The notes beneath the pieces were generated by a model that was not told where the DNA came from, ran no database searches, and worked only from the letters and a program-made list of their open reading frames with translations. From the IMG/VR virus record IMGVR_UViG_3300031669_000032, positions 1-58,507 of that record: a DNA stretch of 58,507 bases; one strand, 5' to 3'. Positions within the stretch are counted from its first letter, which is position 1, and every line of letters starts with the position of its first letter. The position numbers and the translations under genes are program-made. Origin of the DNA: a virus. This document shows, one piece after another, positions 46,321 through 55,944 of this stretch.

Positions 46321-47054
46321 TATCTTCTCTCTATGAAATTCAAATCAATGTTGAATTTATCGGCGCATCTTAATCCTTTTTCGTTTGAAAATCCGATTTC
46401 GCCGTAATAAACTTCTCCTTCTTGATCATCGTATATGCAAGCATCCTCAAGAATTCTTATAGTTTTATCGAATAGGTTAAATTGAGTTGTCCCAATGGCC
46501 CGGAATTGCCAATTGCGTTTCGCACGTAAATCCTGGAATTCTCTGTCTTTTTCAAATGAATAACCAATGGTATCAATAAACGATGCTTCATTTCCAATAC
46601 CCCTATCCCATAGGTAATTTCTTTCAAATTCATAAACATTTCTAAATAGAGCTAATTTCCCGAATATTCCGCTGCTTAATCCTGTATCGAAAACGAATTT
46701 CCAATACTGATAGGTCTCACTGAATTCCGCCCAACTTTTTGTACCCAAATAACCTGACATGTATTTTATGTTAGGTTTCAGGTCTATTGAAAAATCAGTA
46801 GTAGCAGACGTGGTACCGGCCTGCAATTCAAAAGTAGGAGAGAAGCTCAGTATGCTTGAGCCGCCGACATAACATGCTTTCAATAATATCGGCCCGCCAA
46901 AATCAAGCAAAAACGTCCCGGCAGGATTAATGGCATCCCATTTGGATTTCTGATTATAATCTACGGCATACTCTTTTTCAAAAGTTGCCTTTTCTCCTGA
47001 TACTATTGCTGTCGGTATACCTGCCACATCACTGTAATATATTTTACCTGCCAT
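46320..47054 (-). CDS. Distal-tail-like protein, 244 aa
   Basis: Follows the tape measure, the usual place for the distal tail protein. Beta-rich: KWDAINPAGTFLLDFGGPILLKACYVGGSS resembles a discoidin-like strand set, then an aromatic C-terminal half ending DKFNIDLNFIERR. The call rests mainly on position. Confidence 0.5.
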   Translation of the reverse strand: MAGKIYYSDVAGIPTAIVSGEKATFEKEYAVDYNQKSKWDAINPAGTFLLDFGGPILLKACYVGGSSILSFSPTFELQAGTTSATTDFSIDLKPNIKYMSGYLGTKSWAEFSETYQYWKFVFDTGLSSGIFGKLALFRNVYEFERNYLWDRGIGNEASFIDTIGYSFEKDREFQDLRAKRNWQFRAIGTTQFNLFDKTIRILEDACIYDDQEGEVYYGEIGFSNEKGLRCADKFNIDLNFIERR

Positions 47055-47055
47055 T

Positions 47056-50000
47056 TTATAATCCTGCCTTTTCTAATTCGCCTACTATATTTTGTCCATT
47101 TACGCGAACGGCCTGAATCAATTTATTTGTGAGCGTATCAACTGAATCTCCACTACTTGCTTGCACTACAACTGTCATGTTTACGTCACCGACCGTACGG
47201 CTATTATTGATATTTCCACCGGCCGGAGTGACTTGAAATTCTTCACCGCTCGATACGCCTATTAGAAAGTCATCGTTATTAAAGCCGGGCGGTACTATTC
47301 CCCCTCCGCCGGTTGCAAATTTAGGTATATTCCTTTGCGGTGGATTTAGTGGAGGTTGCGGAAATCCATTGTTTTGGCCCAGCTTTCCCAATTCTTTATT
47401 AGCAGCATTAACAAAATTCCTAATTGAATCGAGTGATTTTTTACTTGCATCATCAAAGCCAGACTTCATGCTATTTGCGGCATTATTAGTTCCATCTGAA
47501 AGAGTAGTCATTGCATTGACGCTTCCTTCGGCAAGCATGGTCATTGCGCCAACGCTTTCTCCAGCGAAACCTTTCATCGAATCAGCAGACATTTCGGCAA
47601 ATGCATTAATATCTCCGGTCATAGTTTTCGCAGTATTGGTAGTATTTTCTCCCAATTTTACCATTTCCATATCTATTTGTTGAATATCATTTGATGAATT
47701 TTCTGCAGCACTATTAATTGTACTGTCAAGTTTTTGGAATTCCGACATATCCGCTCCCAGGGCTTCACCGATTGTCTTTAATATATCAGCTATTGTATCG
47801 AGCGGGTCTGCCATTTCGTCGAACATGCCTTGTTGTTTGGCCTGGTCAATCAAACTTTGTGTATTGGCATCTAATTTCAATCCATACTCTTCCGCTTGAT
47901 CTGATAATATTTTCAAACTGGGAGCCATCATCAATAAGGATTGATTTTGAGAAAATCCGGCATTACGCAATTTATCGAACTGCGCAACAGTACTACGCCC
48001 ATAAGATTCAAATTGATCCTGATCCATCTTGCCTAATTCTGCTGTCATTTGCAGGACGGCATTGAATCCTTCAACTGATTTAACCAGTTCTTCGTTATTT
48101 TTTATAAGCGTTCTGAATTCACTTAGAGCTTTAAATGTGTCATCCGCTGCCCACTTATTAGCCTCTTGACTTGCTATAAGTGCATCAAATGAATCGCCCA
48201 TAGTTGACATCACTTCCGTAATGGATGCACCTGATTTCATCATATTGGCGAATAATCCCAAAGTTATATTAACCTGGTCGTTAAATTCAGTTTGGCTGGT
48301 TGCGCTAACTTTAAGGTAATCTGCTAAAGCAGGTGCTGCGTCAAATGCTTTCTCATAATATTCAGCAGTATCTTCAGCAACCTTTTTTGCGGCGTCCTCG
48401 GCATACTTCGCAAAGTTTTCCCAGTATTCCTCTGGATCGTCGATAGAACTAAATAGACTGTTTGCTTCGACATATTTTTCCAGTAAATTTGTTAATTCTC
48501 CAATTGCTTCTTGACTTGTAACTCCTAAATTTGATAGCGCTTCGGTTGCCAATTCGGCACCGCCTGTCAACCCGGCCGGCCCCAATACGTACGTTACGTG
48601 TTGGATCGCTGCAGCCACGGCACCCAAATAATTACCGGACGCAAGGCTTTTGCTAATATTTTTGAAATTATCAAATACTTCATTATTTTCACCCATAGCA
48701 TCGCCCAATACATCCAGGGCCATAGATATTCCTTCAAAGTATTTTGACATTTCAATTTTGCTGATTTTGTTAAGTATATTGTCTAATAATGTAGACTTCT
48801 CAACTGAATTTGCCATTTCATCAGCAGTTTCCCTGACAGTTCCGGCCAATTCAGCAAAGCTTTCGCTGCCGCCATCCACCACATCACTTAACTCTTCAAT
48901 TCTTCTTTTTTCCTCTCCCATTGCATCGATGATCTCTTGCACAGATTCATCTAAATCTATATTATTTTCTATAATATCTGAAAGTGGCTTGCTGGTATCA
49001 TTCAGGTTATTTTTTCTATCAGATTCAAGATTGTTCAGAATTTTATAAACTTTTGTTGCCTCCTCCAACGATACACCGAGTGTTTTTTGCAACTTTCCTA
49101 TTTCTTCTATTTCAGGTTTCTGTTTTTGTAATATAGCCGTTGCAGATTGCGTGGATACTCCGTATTTTTTCATAATCTTTTCGACATCTGTCAATGGTTT
49201 TTTTTGTTTTACAATATCAGATGTTACTTTTTTTGTAGTTTCGCTTAACTTTTTTGTTGTTTCTTCTAATTTAGTAGAAACTATAACTATATTCCCATAT
49301 TCATCCTCAACAACAGTCCATTTAGCTGCTGCTTGTTTTACTACTTCACTGACTTCGGCCTGTTTTTGCCCCAAATCAGATATAGCAGTCATAAATTTTG
49401 CTCCGAATGTTGAAGCCTCATCGAATACTATACTTAGGCCCTTTATTACATCAGCAAGCCCTTTAAAAAATGCAAGTATAGATTCCTTATTATCCTTTAT
49501 CCAGGACGAAAAATCTTTTAAAAACGGAAGCAATAAATCGACAAATGTTTTCCCAATATCAACTTTTAAATCTACTATAGTTGCGTCAAGTTGCCTTGAT
49601 TGATTCGCGAAGCTATCCTGAGTACGCGAAAAATCCCCCATGGCGTTTTTTGATTGCTCCATAATAAGCGCAAGAGTTGCCTGCGCTTTTGCTGTTTTTA
49701 AAGCAGAACCTGATAGATTCTGTTGACCTTTTTCAAGTAATCTTTGGCTAAGGTCTGTTTCAAGAATTGATATTCCAAGACCTTTCATCATTTCGCGTTC
49801 ACCTAGCAATGCCTTTGTTATTGCCTCTGAGGCTCCAGCGGCATCACCGGCATAATTCGTAAAACTTGCAAGGTCTACGGCATGTTTTTGGGTTTGCTTT
49901 GACAATTCCAGGGCTACCTTTTGGTTGGCTCCCAGCCCGGTTAATAGGTCTCCTGTAGCACCGAGCATTTTTTCTGCTGATAATGTAGATAGGCCATAAG

Positions 50001-50313
50001 AGTCAGTTAATTCTTCCACGGCCATTGACGTTTCCGCTGTAATATTTGAAAATACCGTGTTTAATTTAGAATGCTCTTCCATTGCGGAAGATGCTAAAGA
50101 AATTGAATCACTTATAAGACTAAATGCTTTACGTGCTACCATTAAGATAGTCCCTCCAGCAATAATCTTCTTAAGCATTCTTGAATATACGTCACCTGCT
50201 TTTTTACTTTTATTTTCTAAGCCACCTACTGCCCCGGTGATATTATCAATTTTTATTACGCTCCCTTTATCATCGGTGGTAATAACAAATTTCAATTCCC
50301 CTGCGACTGCCAT
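47056..50313 (-). CDS. Tape measure protein
   Basis: A 1085-residue, largely helical protein and the longest gene in the window. Motifs: VEELTDSYGLSTLSAEKMLGATGDLLTGLG and LASFTNYAGDAAGASEAITKALLGE, which recur in tail length proteins, hydrophobic helices and a Gly/Pro-rich C-terminus ending before a small globular part. At about 1.5 A per residue it predicts a tail near 160 nm. It is preceded by frameshifted chaperones as in other siphoviruses. Confidence 0.9.
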   Translation of the reverse strand: MAVAGELKFVITTDDKGSVIKIDNITGAVGGLENKSKKAGDVYSRMLKKIIAGGTILMVARKAFSLISDSISLASSAMEEHSKLNTVFSNITAETSMAVEELTDSYGLSTLSAEKMLGATGDLLTGLGANQKVALELSKQTQKHAVDLASFTNYAGDAAGASEAITKALLGEREMMKGLGISILETDLSQRLLEKGQQNLSGSALKTAKAQATLALIMEQSKNAMGDFSRTQDSFANQSRQLDATIVDLKVDIGKTFVDLLLPFLKDFSSWIKDNKESILAFFKGLADVIKGLSIVFDEASTFGAKFMTAISDLGQKQAEVSEVVKQAAAKWTVVEDEYGNIVIVSTKLEETTKKLSETTKKVTSDIVKQKKPLTDVEKIMKKYGVSTQSATAILQKQKPEIEEIGKLQKTLGVSLEEATKVYKILNNLESDRKNNLNDTSKPLSDIIENNIDLDESVQEIIDAMGEEKRRIEELSDVVDGGSESFAELAGTVRETADEMANSVEKSTLLDNILNKISKIEMSKYFEGISMALDVLGDAMGENNEVFDNFKNISKSLASGNYLGAVAAAIQHVTYVLGPAGLTGGAELATEALSNLGVTSQEAIGELTNLLEKYVEANSLFSSIDDPEEYWENFAKYAEDAAKKVAEDTAEYYEKAFDAAPALADYLKVSATSQTEFNDQVNITLGLFANMMKSGASITEVMSTMGDSFDALIASQEANKWAADDTFKALSEFRTLIKNNEELVKSVEGFNAVLQMTAELGKMDQDQFESYGRSTVAQFDKLRNAGFSQNQSLLMMAPSLKILSDQAEEYGLKLDANTQSLIDQAKQQGMFDEMADPLDTIADILKTIGEALGADMSEFQKLDSTINSAAENSSNDIQQIDMEMVKLGENTTNTAKTMTGDINAFAEMSADSMKGFAGESVGAMTMLAEGSVNAMTTLSDGTNNAANSMKSGFDDASKKSLDSIRNFVNAANKELGKLGQNNGFPQPPLNPPQRNIPKFATGGGGIVPPGFNNDDFLIGVSSGEEFQVTPAGGNINNSRTVGDVNMTVVVQASSGDSVDTLTNKLIQAVRVNGQNIVGELEKAGL

Positions 50314-50314
50314 T

Positions 50315-50629
50315 CTATTTCCTCGATCTCGACTTTATTCGCTGCCTTTCTCTATTGCTGGCTTCTAATGACATTTTGTATTGAATTATTCTATGAGTGT
50401 TATCTATCATGGCTAATTTCCTGATAAATTCGTTTCGATATATTTCGTCAAATTCAAGCTCATCTATCATCCTTGCGATTAACCCCGTTTTAATCGTGAA
50501 TTCATTCACGTTTTCACGGTAAAAACTATATGCGAATTGGTTCGCATACGTTAAATCTTCAATGACTTCCTTGACTTTGTGTTCCCAACTTTTATAATAA
50601 TCTTCCCAGTAATCAAGGAAGTCATTTAG
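50315..50629 (-). CDS. Frameshift extension of the tail assembly chaperone
   Basis: This frame is open from the slippery site to a stop at 50315-50317 and adds 104 residues (LNDFLDYWEDYYKSW onwards) to the upstream chaperone. It corresponds to the T part of the lambda G-T product, which binds the tape measure. A GTG at 50509 could give a separate 64-aa product, but nothing supports it. Confidence 0.8.
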   Translation of the reverse strand, partial: LNDFLDYWEDYYKSWEHKVKEVIEDLTYANQFAYSFYRENVNEFTIKTGLIARMIDELEFDEIYRNEFIRKLAMIDNTHRIIQYKMSLEASNRERQRIKSRSRK

Positions 50630-50635
50630 TTTTTT
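50562..50635 (-). promoter_or_regulatory. Programmed -1 frameshift signal
   Basis: Minus-strand A-AAA-AAC (50635-50629) in the frame of the chaperone gene, directly before its TAA (50628-50626). A perfect 14-bp stem follows: 50626-50613 with 50575-50562, loop 37 bases. A shorter perfect hairpin ATGCGAA / TTCGCAT lies at 50531-50548. Confidence 0.85.
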
Positions 50636-51108
50636 ATGTCACCTTCACAGAAATTTTCTGAATTGCACGCCTTTCTCAATAGCCACGTGTTGAATTGCAA
50701 TGCTATCTCTTCACCATCTTCATCGAGTTCTGGACTGCCATCTTCGTCAAGTTCAATCGCTATCTTCCGGCTCCATAAGAAATTCAATAATTTTTCAAGA
50801 TTTCCTTTATTGAATTCAATTTCTTTTCCATTTTGATCTTTGAATCCAACGAATCCTTTGATTTTTTTCATAAATAAGTCGTTCAATTTTTCAAAAAATA
50901 GGGCCTCGTTCCATTCCCTTGCATTGCGTTTACCGTCTTTCACCACAACATTCCCGTTTGTTATGGTCTTTGATATTCCTGAAAATAAAAATAAATTTTC
51001 CTTACTGGTAATGGGTTCAATCAAAATCCCATATTTGGTATCTGGGATCGTGAACATTTTTGCTTTTCCATAATCTGTATTGATTGTTAAGTCTAATTCT
51101 AAAGTCAT
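50626..51108 (-). CDS. Tail assembly chaperone (G-like)
   Basis: A 160-residue protein before the tape measure. MTLELDLTINTDYGKAKMF..., WNEALFFEKLNDLFMKKIKGFVGFKD and an acidic loop DEDGSPELDEDGEE. Size and place match chaperones that coat the tape measure. Ribosomes slipping at A-AAA-AAC make a 264-residue fusion with the next frame. AAAGGAG precedes the ATG. Confidence 0.8.
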   Translation of the reverse strand: MTLELDLTINTDYGKAKMFTIPDTKYGILIEPITSKENLFLFSGISKTITNGNVVVKDGKRNAREWNEALFFEKLNDLFMKKIKGFVGFKDQNGKEIEFNKGNLEKLLNFLWSRKIAIELDEDGSPELDEDGEEIALQFNTWLLRKACNSENFCEGDIKN

Positions 51109-51121
51109 TCTATTCTCCTTT

Positions 51122-52180
51122 TTAGGTTTCAGTGATTGCCGGGTACCCGGTCAATGCGGTAAGATCGTTAATCCATTCTATGTACGGGACATTGTATGAC
51201 ATCCCAGCTACGTTTCCGGAATCATACTGAACCGTAAATGTGGTACTGGTCGGCTCAGGTGTTTCTTGATCGACAGCAGTTGTAGTAATGTAAACGCCAG
51301 GCAGATTGATTGTAAATTGATATGGAGTGTCAGGAGTAACCCCTACAATGTTTGGCCCGGTCATAGCTATTGACATCTTGTATATCGTTCCTGCTTGATA
51401 TTCAGTTAGATGATCTTCGTTTTGTGCAGTTTTTTTAGGATATTCAAGAACGACAGTCAACATGGGCTGGGTGTTATCAATCACATCAGAAATAGCAGCG
51501 GTTCCGGCAGTGACTGGGACACTGGTATATCCCCTTTCTGCAGTAAACGAATATGATGTTACGTCCTGATCATCCGCTGAACTTAGGGCTGCTGCTGATT
51601 GTGCATTTATTCTTACGGTTGTGTTTTCGTTCAGAAAACAGGCTATGCGCGGGTCTCCGGTTACCACCATCGGAGTAGCAAATAATGATTTTACTCCATA
51701 AATGTTACCGATGTAATTCGTGGTGTGCTTATACGAACCGTCAAGGGCAATTGCAAATGAGTTGAACTTTGCGCTATCTACTGCTTTCACCTGGCTTCCT
51801 TCATCGTGGGCTATGGTATGGAAAATATCTGTGCTTAATATCCTTTGCAATACGAATACATTTGTTAATGCTCCTATTTGGGGGGTATCAGGGGTTCCTC
51901 CATAAGAGCCAAAAATACTCGCGATTATTTCCATTATTTTGTCCTGCGACACATATAGTTTTCCTGCAAAACTGCCAGATTGTTCAGGGTATGGCCCCAT
52001 GCACAATTGGGATTCCAATCCTTCTCCGTATTCTTCGGCGCTGGTTATTTGTTCACGTTCTCCTGCAGGAGGTGAATTGGTTTCGACGTGCAATTGATCT
52101 CCTGTACTCGGCTCAACTGCATCCCCCCAATCGGTTCCTTTTTTAAATGCTACTTTATTTTGTCTTTTTATGATACTCAT
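51122..52180 (-). CDS. Major tail (tube) protein, 352 aa
   Basis: A beta-rich protein: VAFKKGTDWGDAVEPSTGDQLHVETNSPP, SAEEYGEGLESQLC, SFAGKLYVSQDKIMEIIASIFGSYGG and QFTINLPGVYITTT. Position between completion proteins and the chaperones marks it as tail tube. C-terminal NVAGMSYNVPYIEW. ATG at 52180 overlaps the stop before it; GAGAGGTGAAG precedes. Confidence 0.8.
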   Translation of the reverse strand: MSIIKRQNKVAFKKGTDWGDAVEPSTGDQLHVETNSPPAGEREQITSAEEYGEGLESQLCMGPYPEQSGSFAGKLYVSQDKIMEIIASIFGSYGGTPDTPQIGALTNVFVLQRILSTDIFHTIAHDEGSQVKAVDSAKFNSFAIALDGSYKHTTNYIGNIYGVKSLFATPMVVTGDPRIACFLNENTTVRINAQSAAALSSADDQDVTSYSFTAERGYTSVPVTAGTAAISDVIDNTQPMLTVVLEYPKKTAQNEDHLTEYQAGTIYKMSIAMTGPNIVGVTPDTPYQFTINLPGVYITTTAVDQETPEPTSTTFTVQYDSGNVAGMSYNVPYIEWINDLTALTGYPAITET

Positions 52181-52389
52181 CACTTCACCTCTCTTTTAAT
52201 TATTCCCAATTCGCTATCAACTGTTGATTTTTTACCTAATTTTACTAAATCATTCCTTATCTTTCCGATTCTTTCTTTTTGCTTTTTTGTATATTTCTGT
52301 TTTCCCTTTACTTTAGGCTGGTCATTTTTTTTAATTGGGACATCTACTTCTTCTTCTTCTTTTTTTATTTCATTTTCTTCTATCTTCAT
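52180..52389 (-). CDS. Small charged protein, 69 aa
   Basis: Alternating acidic and basic runs (EENEIKKEEEEVDVP; KGKQKYTKKQKERIGKIRNDL). Lies between connector genes and tail tube. A tail or head accessory or chaperone is possible; no family recognised. Confidence 0.55.
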   Translation of the reverse strand: MKIEENEIKKEEEEVDVPIKKNDQPKVKGKQKYTKKQKERIGKIRNDLVKLGKKSTVDSELGIIKREVK

Positions 52390-52868
52390 GTTCTCCTCTC
52401 TTCTACTTGATACAACATACTGAATCCGCCGGAATTATTGTAAAATTCATCCGGGATCCCTAGCTGCGTGTTGCTTGTGGTAGCATTGAAATTTTTTGCA
52501 GCGGCATGATAGATGTAATTTGGTATTTCGGTCTCAAACATGTACAGGTCAAGTTTCAACTTTGCTTCATTTACTACGTTAGGTATCGTTTTGCTACCAG
52601 CTACCGTTGCAATATAAGTACCGGCACCCTCTTTATCCCATCCGTGTTTAAAAACGAATATTCCAAAATTATGATCCTGATCTTCATACCCGTGATTATC
52701 TCTGATATCGGCACCCATATAATAAACCAAAACAAACGGGTCCTTCTTTCCCTTATGTTTGAATGCTTCGGTTGTGTTGTGAATCGGGAATACTCCATTA
52801 TTTAGATATGGCAATTCAGTTTTAAGCCTGGAAACAATAGCATTCATTATATCGCCATAATCACTCAT
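52386..52868 (-). CDS. Tail completion protein (gp37-like), 160 aa
   Basis: MSDYGDIMNAIVSRLKTELPYL, VLVYYMGADIRDN, FGIFVFKHGWDKEG, IYHAAAKNFNATT resembles phage gp37/DUF1834-type minor tail proteins. Overlaps neighbours by ATGA on both sides. Confidence 0.65.
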   Translation of the reverse strand: MSDYGDIMNAIVSRLKTELPYLNNGVFPIHNTTEAFKHKGKKDPFVLVYYMGADIRDNHGYEDQDHNFGIFVFKHGWDKEGAGTYIATVAGSKTIPNVVNEAKLKLDLYMFETEIPNYIYHAAAKNFNATTSNTQLGIPDEFYNNSGGFSMLYQVEERRT

Positions 52869-53359
52869 CCTGCTACCACCTTTTTCGCTATGATCGGTGC
52901 AAGCGCTTCGATCTCTCTTTTCCCTAAATCAGAAATCCCCATGAATTCCCTGGCTGGAACATTTATTTCAGTTACCGATCCATCCTCTTCGAGAATTTTT
53001 CCTTTGCCACCATCATTTTGTAATTGTGCTACATTTATTCCGAAATATGCATCGTATTTATTGAGTGATACTACCGCCGCGCTTGCAGTTGTTTGACTGA
53101 TATTTATCGATTGTAATAACTGCCCGGTATCCTGCAGCATTTTAGGACTCGCAGAACCTTTGCCATGTCTGCGTCTTTCTTTTGTGACCTCCGCTAATGC
53201 TGGCCATTTTTTACCATCTGGGTCTTGTTCATTTCTGAAATGTTTTATTATATCGCCCATTGCTACATTAGCAACCGATTTGTTGAGTTCAATTCCGGTT
53301 ATGATACTTTTGAAATTAAGCAATGCTTTTCCGATAGTATTTTTAGTTATTTTTATCAT
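52865..53359 (-). CDS. Virion morphogenesis protein (Mu gpG-like)
   Basis: FRNEQDPDGKKWPALAEVTKERRRHGKG, PKMLQDTGQLLQSINI and NVPAREFMGISDLGK are the marks of the phage virion morphogenesis (tail completion) family. It acts at the head-tail joint. 164 residues, usual length. Confidence 0.85.
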   Translation of the reverse strand: MIKITKNTIGKALLNFKSIITGIELNKSVANVAMGDIIKHFRNEQDPDGKKWPALAEVTKERRRHGKGSASPKMLQDTGQLLQSINISQTTASAAVVSLNKYDAYFGINVAQLQNDGGKGKILEEDGSVTEINVPAREFMGISDLGKREIEALAPIIAKKVVAG

Positions 53360-53862
53360 CCCATAAATTCCGTATTGTCACTTCTACTTTCTTCAAATAG
53401 ATTCATGTCCCTTCTCAATTCCGTGTATCCGCCTTTATCTTTCTCAGCATATGGAGAGTACGAGCGCGCACCTTTTGAGCTTTTCGCACCTATACCAGGT
53501 ATATCCATCTTTCCGGATGCTATATTATCAAGCACCTCTTCGGCCTTTTTGCAGTTTTCTTGTCTCCATTCCGGGCCACCACTTTCCTTAACGAATATCA
53601 TGCAAATCGCCAATGCTCTTGCTATCCATTCGATCGCTGGTATTGCAATTGCTGCCAGAGGAGTTGTGTAACGCTGCCCGATTATACCATCCATTTTATT
53701 GCTTATGGTTTCGATTATTCTATCTATCCTGTCAGTATCTACCGTGGCTGGGATAACTGTTTCCCCTACGGTATCAACAACCGGAATAATCTTAAGCAGT
53801 TCGGACAGCGTTACATCATCTTCTATTTCCTGATACGTAGTATATGTTGGAGAATGTGGCAT
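53356..53862 (-). CDS. Head-tail connector (DUF1320/Mu gp36-like)
   Basis: YTTYQEIEDDVTLSELLKI, DTDRIDRIIETISNKMDGIIGQRYTTPL, WIARALAICMIF and a GIGAKSSKGARSYSPY C-terminus match DUF1320. 168 residues. It lies between capsid and completion genes, as in Mu-like heads. Confidence 0.85.
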   Translation of the reverse strand: MPHSPTYTTYQEIEDDVTLSELLKIIPVVDTVGETVIPATVDTDRIDRIIETISNKMDGIIGQRYTTPLAAIAIPAIEWIARALAICMIFVKESGGPEWRQENCKKAEEVLDNIASGKMDIPGIGAKSSKGARSYSPYAEKDKGGYTELRRDMNLFEESRSDNTEFMG

Positions 53863-54239
53863 TAACTTCCTTTCTGGGCTTTCTTCTTTGCAGTATCAGT
53901 CTTAACAATTACCTCTTCTTTTTTAGGTTCGCCTGTTCTCTTCACCTCTATTAGCTTCACTCTACTTATTGCCTTTGGGGTATCTTTAATGGGGAATCCT
54001 TCAAGAGCAAACGTTTCGCCTGTATTTAGCGAATTAACGTCAACGTCTATTTCAGCAACAAATATAATTTCCTTCTTAACGTCTTTATCATATTTATTTT
54101 TATCTTTTTCATCCATTTCGTCTAATGGAACGATACGCCAATAAGGCTCTGATACCTTCGCTGTTCTTTCACCGCACCTGTATGTATGTCTTTTTTCACC
54201 GATAAAGTATGGATTCGATCTTACTATTGTCAATTTCAT
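53862..54239 (-). CDS. Hypothetical head protein, 125 aa
   Basis: ATG at 54239 follows AAGGAG. MKLTIVRSNPYFIGEKRHTYRCGE, then acidic MDEKDKNKYDKDVKKEI and a Lys-rich tail. Position after the capsid suggests a head accessory part. Confidence 0.55.
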   Translation of the reverse strand: MKLTIVRSNPYFIGEKRHTYRCGERTAKVSEPYWRIVPLDEMDEKDKNKYDKDVKKEIIFVAEIDVDVNSLNTGETFALEGFPIKDTPKAISRVKLIEVKRTGEPKKEEVIVKTDTAKKKAQKGS

Positions 54240-54248
54240 GGCCACTCC

Positions 54249-55178
54249 TTAATTGTTGATGTATATAGCTGCCTGCCAATAAGCAGGTACCATGCTATAG
54301 TATTCGCTTCCGCCATATGCCATAACATTTTTGTGGAAAAAGCTATCGCCCGTCCTGTTCCATTCAAAAATAAGATTGTGGATAACCATTTGCATAATAG
54401 GAGACAATCCGTATCCTTCGATTAGTATAATCCAATCGCCGCTGAGGGTTTCTAATTGTGCGGCAGGCCAAATGTCAGCAAAACCTTTCCATTGCCCTTC
54501 GGTTGCAGATGCAGTACCAACAGAACGATCATTCAGGAATATGTTTTTGAATTTTGTGAAATCCGTGACCCTACTCAGTATGGTAAATTTAAGGTTACTT
54601 AGGTCGCTATACAGATACTCTCCGCCTCTAATTTTCCAATTCAACATTGTGGTCATGGCAGTTTGGAAGTCAGCTACAATATTCGCCTCAGATGTACCAG
54701 TCCCGGAAATAAGGTTTGAATTGACAGCGGCAGGAGACGATCCCTTAATTGGGTGAACAGTTGAGAATAAAGGCACTCCATCTGGGCCAATGGTCACTGT
54801 ATCAAGCAAAGTCCTAAACCATTTAGTATTACGAAGATCAAAAAATGTATTGACAAATCTTGATGTGCGTGTCACTAAAAACGGTCTTTGGTCAGGATCA
54901 TTAATGTCATCGCGATTAAATTCACAAGAGTTTTCTACTTTATCTCCTGATATATTGTATTTTGATGTACCCCATCCCTCAAGTTGCCTCATACCTTTCC
55001 AGTCTTTTGCAGGCGCTAAATCATTTGCCCATTGCAGTGTAATCGACTGCCTGCCATTGGTCGGGTAGACCATCGTAAACTTTCTCCATTTTTGCGCAGA
55101 CGCAACCATGTCTTTTACTGATTTAATTACATTAAGCTCTACCGGCCTAATAATATCTTTTTCTATATTAACTATCAC
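54249..55178 (-). CDS. Major capsid protein (Mu gpT-like)
   Basis: A 309-residue protein starting with GTG behind AAGGAGG. NSCEFNRDDINDPDQRP, VTIGPDGVPLFSTVHP, FQTAMTTMLNW and QLETLSGDWIILIEG fit Mu-like major head subunits with the HK97 fold. It lies after protease/scaffold and decoration genes. Confidence 0.85.
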   Translation of the reverse strand: MIVNIEKDIIRPVELNVIKSVKDMVASAQKWRKFTMVYPTNGRQSITLQWANDLAPAKDWKGMRQLEGWGTSKYNISGDKVENSCEFNRDDINDPDQRPFLVTRTSRFVNTFFDLRNTKWFRTLLDTVTIGPDGVPLFSTVHPIKGSSPAAVNSNLISGTGTSEANIVADFQTAMTTMLNWKIRGGEYLYSDLSNLKFTILSRVTDFTKFKNIFLNDRSVGTASATEGQWKGFADIWPAAQLETLSGDWIILIEGYGLSPIMQMVIHNLIFEWNRTGDSFFHKNVMAYGGSEYYSMVPAYWQAAIYINN

Positions 55179-55179
55179 G

Positions 55180-55944
55180 TTACGCCTCCTTAATGGTGAA
55201 TGTTACATGGACACCGACTGCGTTTGTGCTGCCTCCATCGGTAGCTATCGAAATGTAATCACCGGCAGCAAGTACATTTAAGGCGGAAGGAGTAGCAGTG
55301 TCAATATCTCCTGCAACACTGGCATTGGCAACTGTTATTGCTCCATCAGTTATTGCTACCGCATTGATAGTTGGAGTCAACACAGCGTCTGCCGTTGCAA
55401 TTGTCCCTTCTAATACCGATTTAATTGAAACGATCTCTCCGGCAAAAGGAGACAAAACGTAAAAGGTGCTTGCGGTAGATATGTCGGTGATATGGACAGA
55501 TAATGACCTTACCTCTGACGGCAAGAGTTTTCCAACTCCTACCCATACCCAAACTATCGTGGATGATTCTACCACATGACATATACCAGCTTTGATACTA
55601 TTTCCAGGATCAGCAAGCGATACTGTATTATCGTCAACAATATACAGCATTTTCCCAACCCATGCCTGTGTAGCTCCTGTGGTCTCTAATTTAGCAAGGT
55701 CTTGCATAGTGACATTTGCTTTTAAATCTCCATTTGCCCCGGTTGAATTATCATAATTACCTTCTGAAATCCCCATCACTTCAAGTCCGATGGCGTTGGC
55801 TGCTTTAACAAGATAACCGGTTGCAGATTCTATCGCAACTAAAGCACCTTGATAAATAAGAGCCGCTGCTTTCAGAGGATATTTCTCTGTTATGTGACAC
55901 CACGCCTTTGTTGCGCGGTTAAAATCACTTGCTAAAGCAGTCAT
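55180..55944 (-). CDS. Capsid decoration or spike protein, 254 aa
   Basis: N-terminal half resembles DUF2190 decoration proteins (KAAALIYQGALVAIESATGYLVKAANA). C-terminal half is a separate beta domain rich in Thr, Ala and Val (AVAITDGAITVANASVAG), perhaps a surface domain. GGGAGGG precedes the ATG. Confidence 0.6.
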   Translation of the reverse strand: MTALASDFNRATKAWCHITEKYPLKAAALIYQGALVAIESATGYLVKAANAIGLEVMGISEGNYDNSTGANGDLKANVTMQDLAKLETTGATQAWVGKMLYIVDDNTVSLADPGNSIKAGICHVVESSTIVWVWVGVGKLLPSEVRSLSVHITDISTASTFYVLSPFAGEIVSIKSVLEGTIATADAVLTPTINAVAITDGAITVANASVAGDIDTATPSALNVLAAGDYISIATDGGSTNAVGVHVTFTIKEA

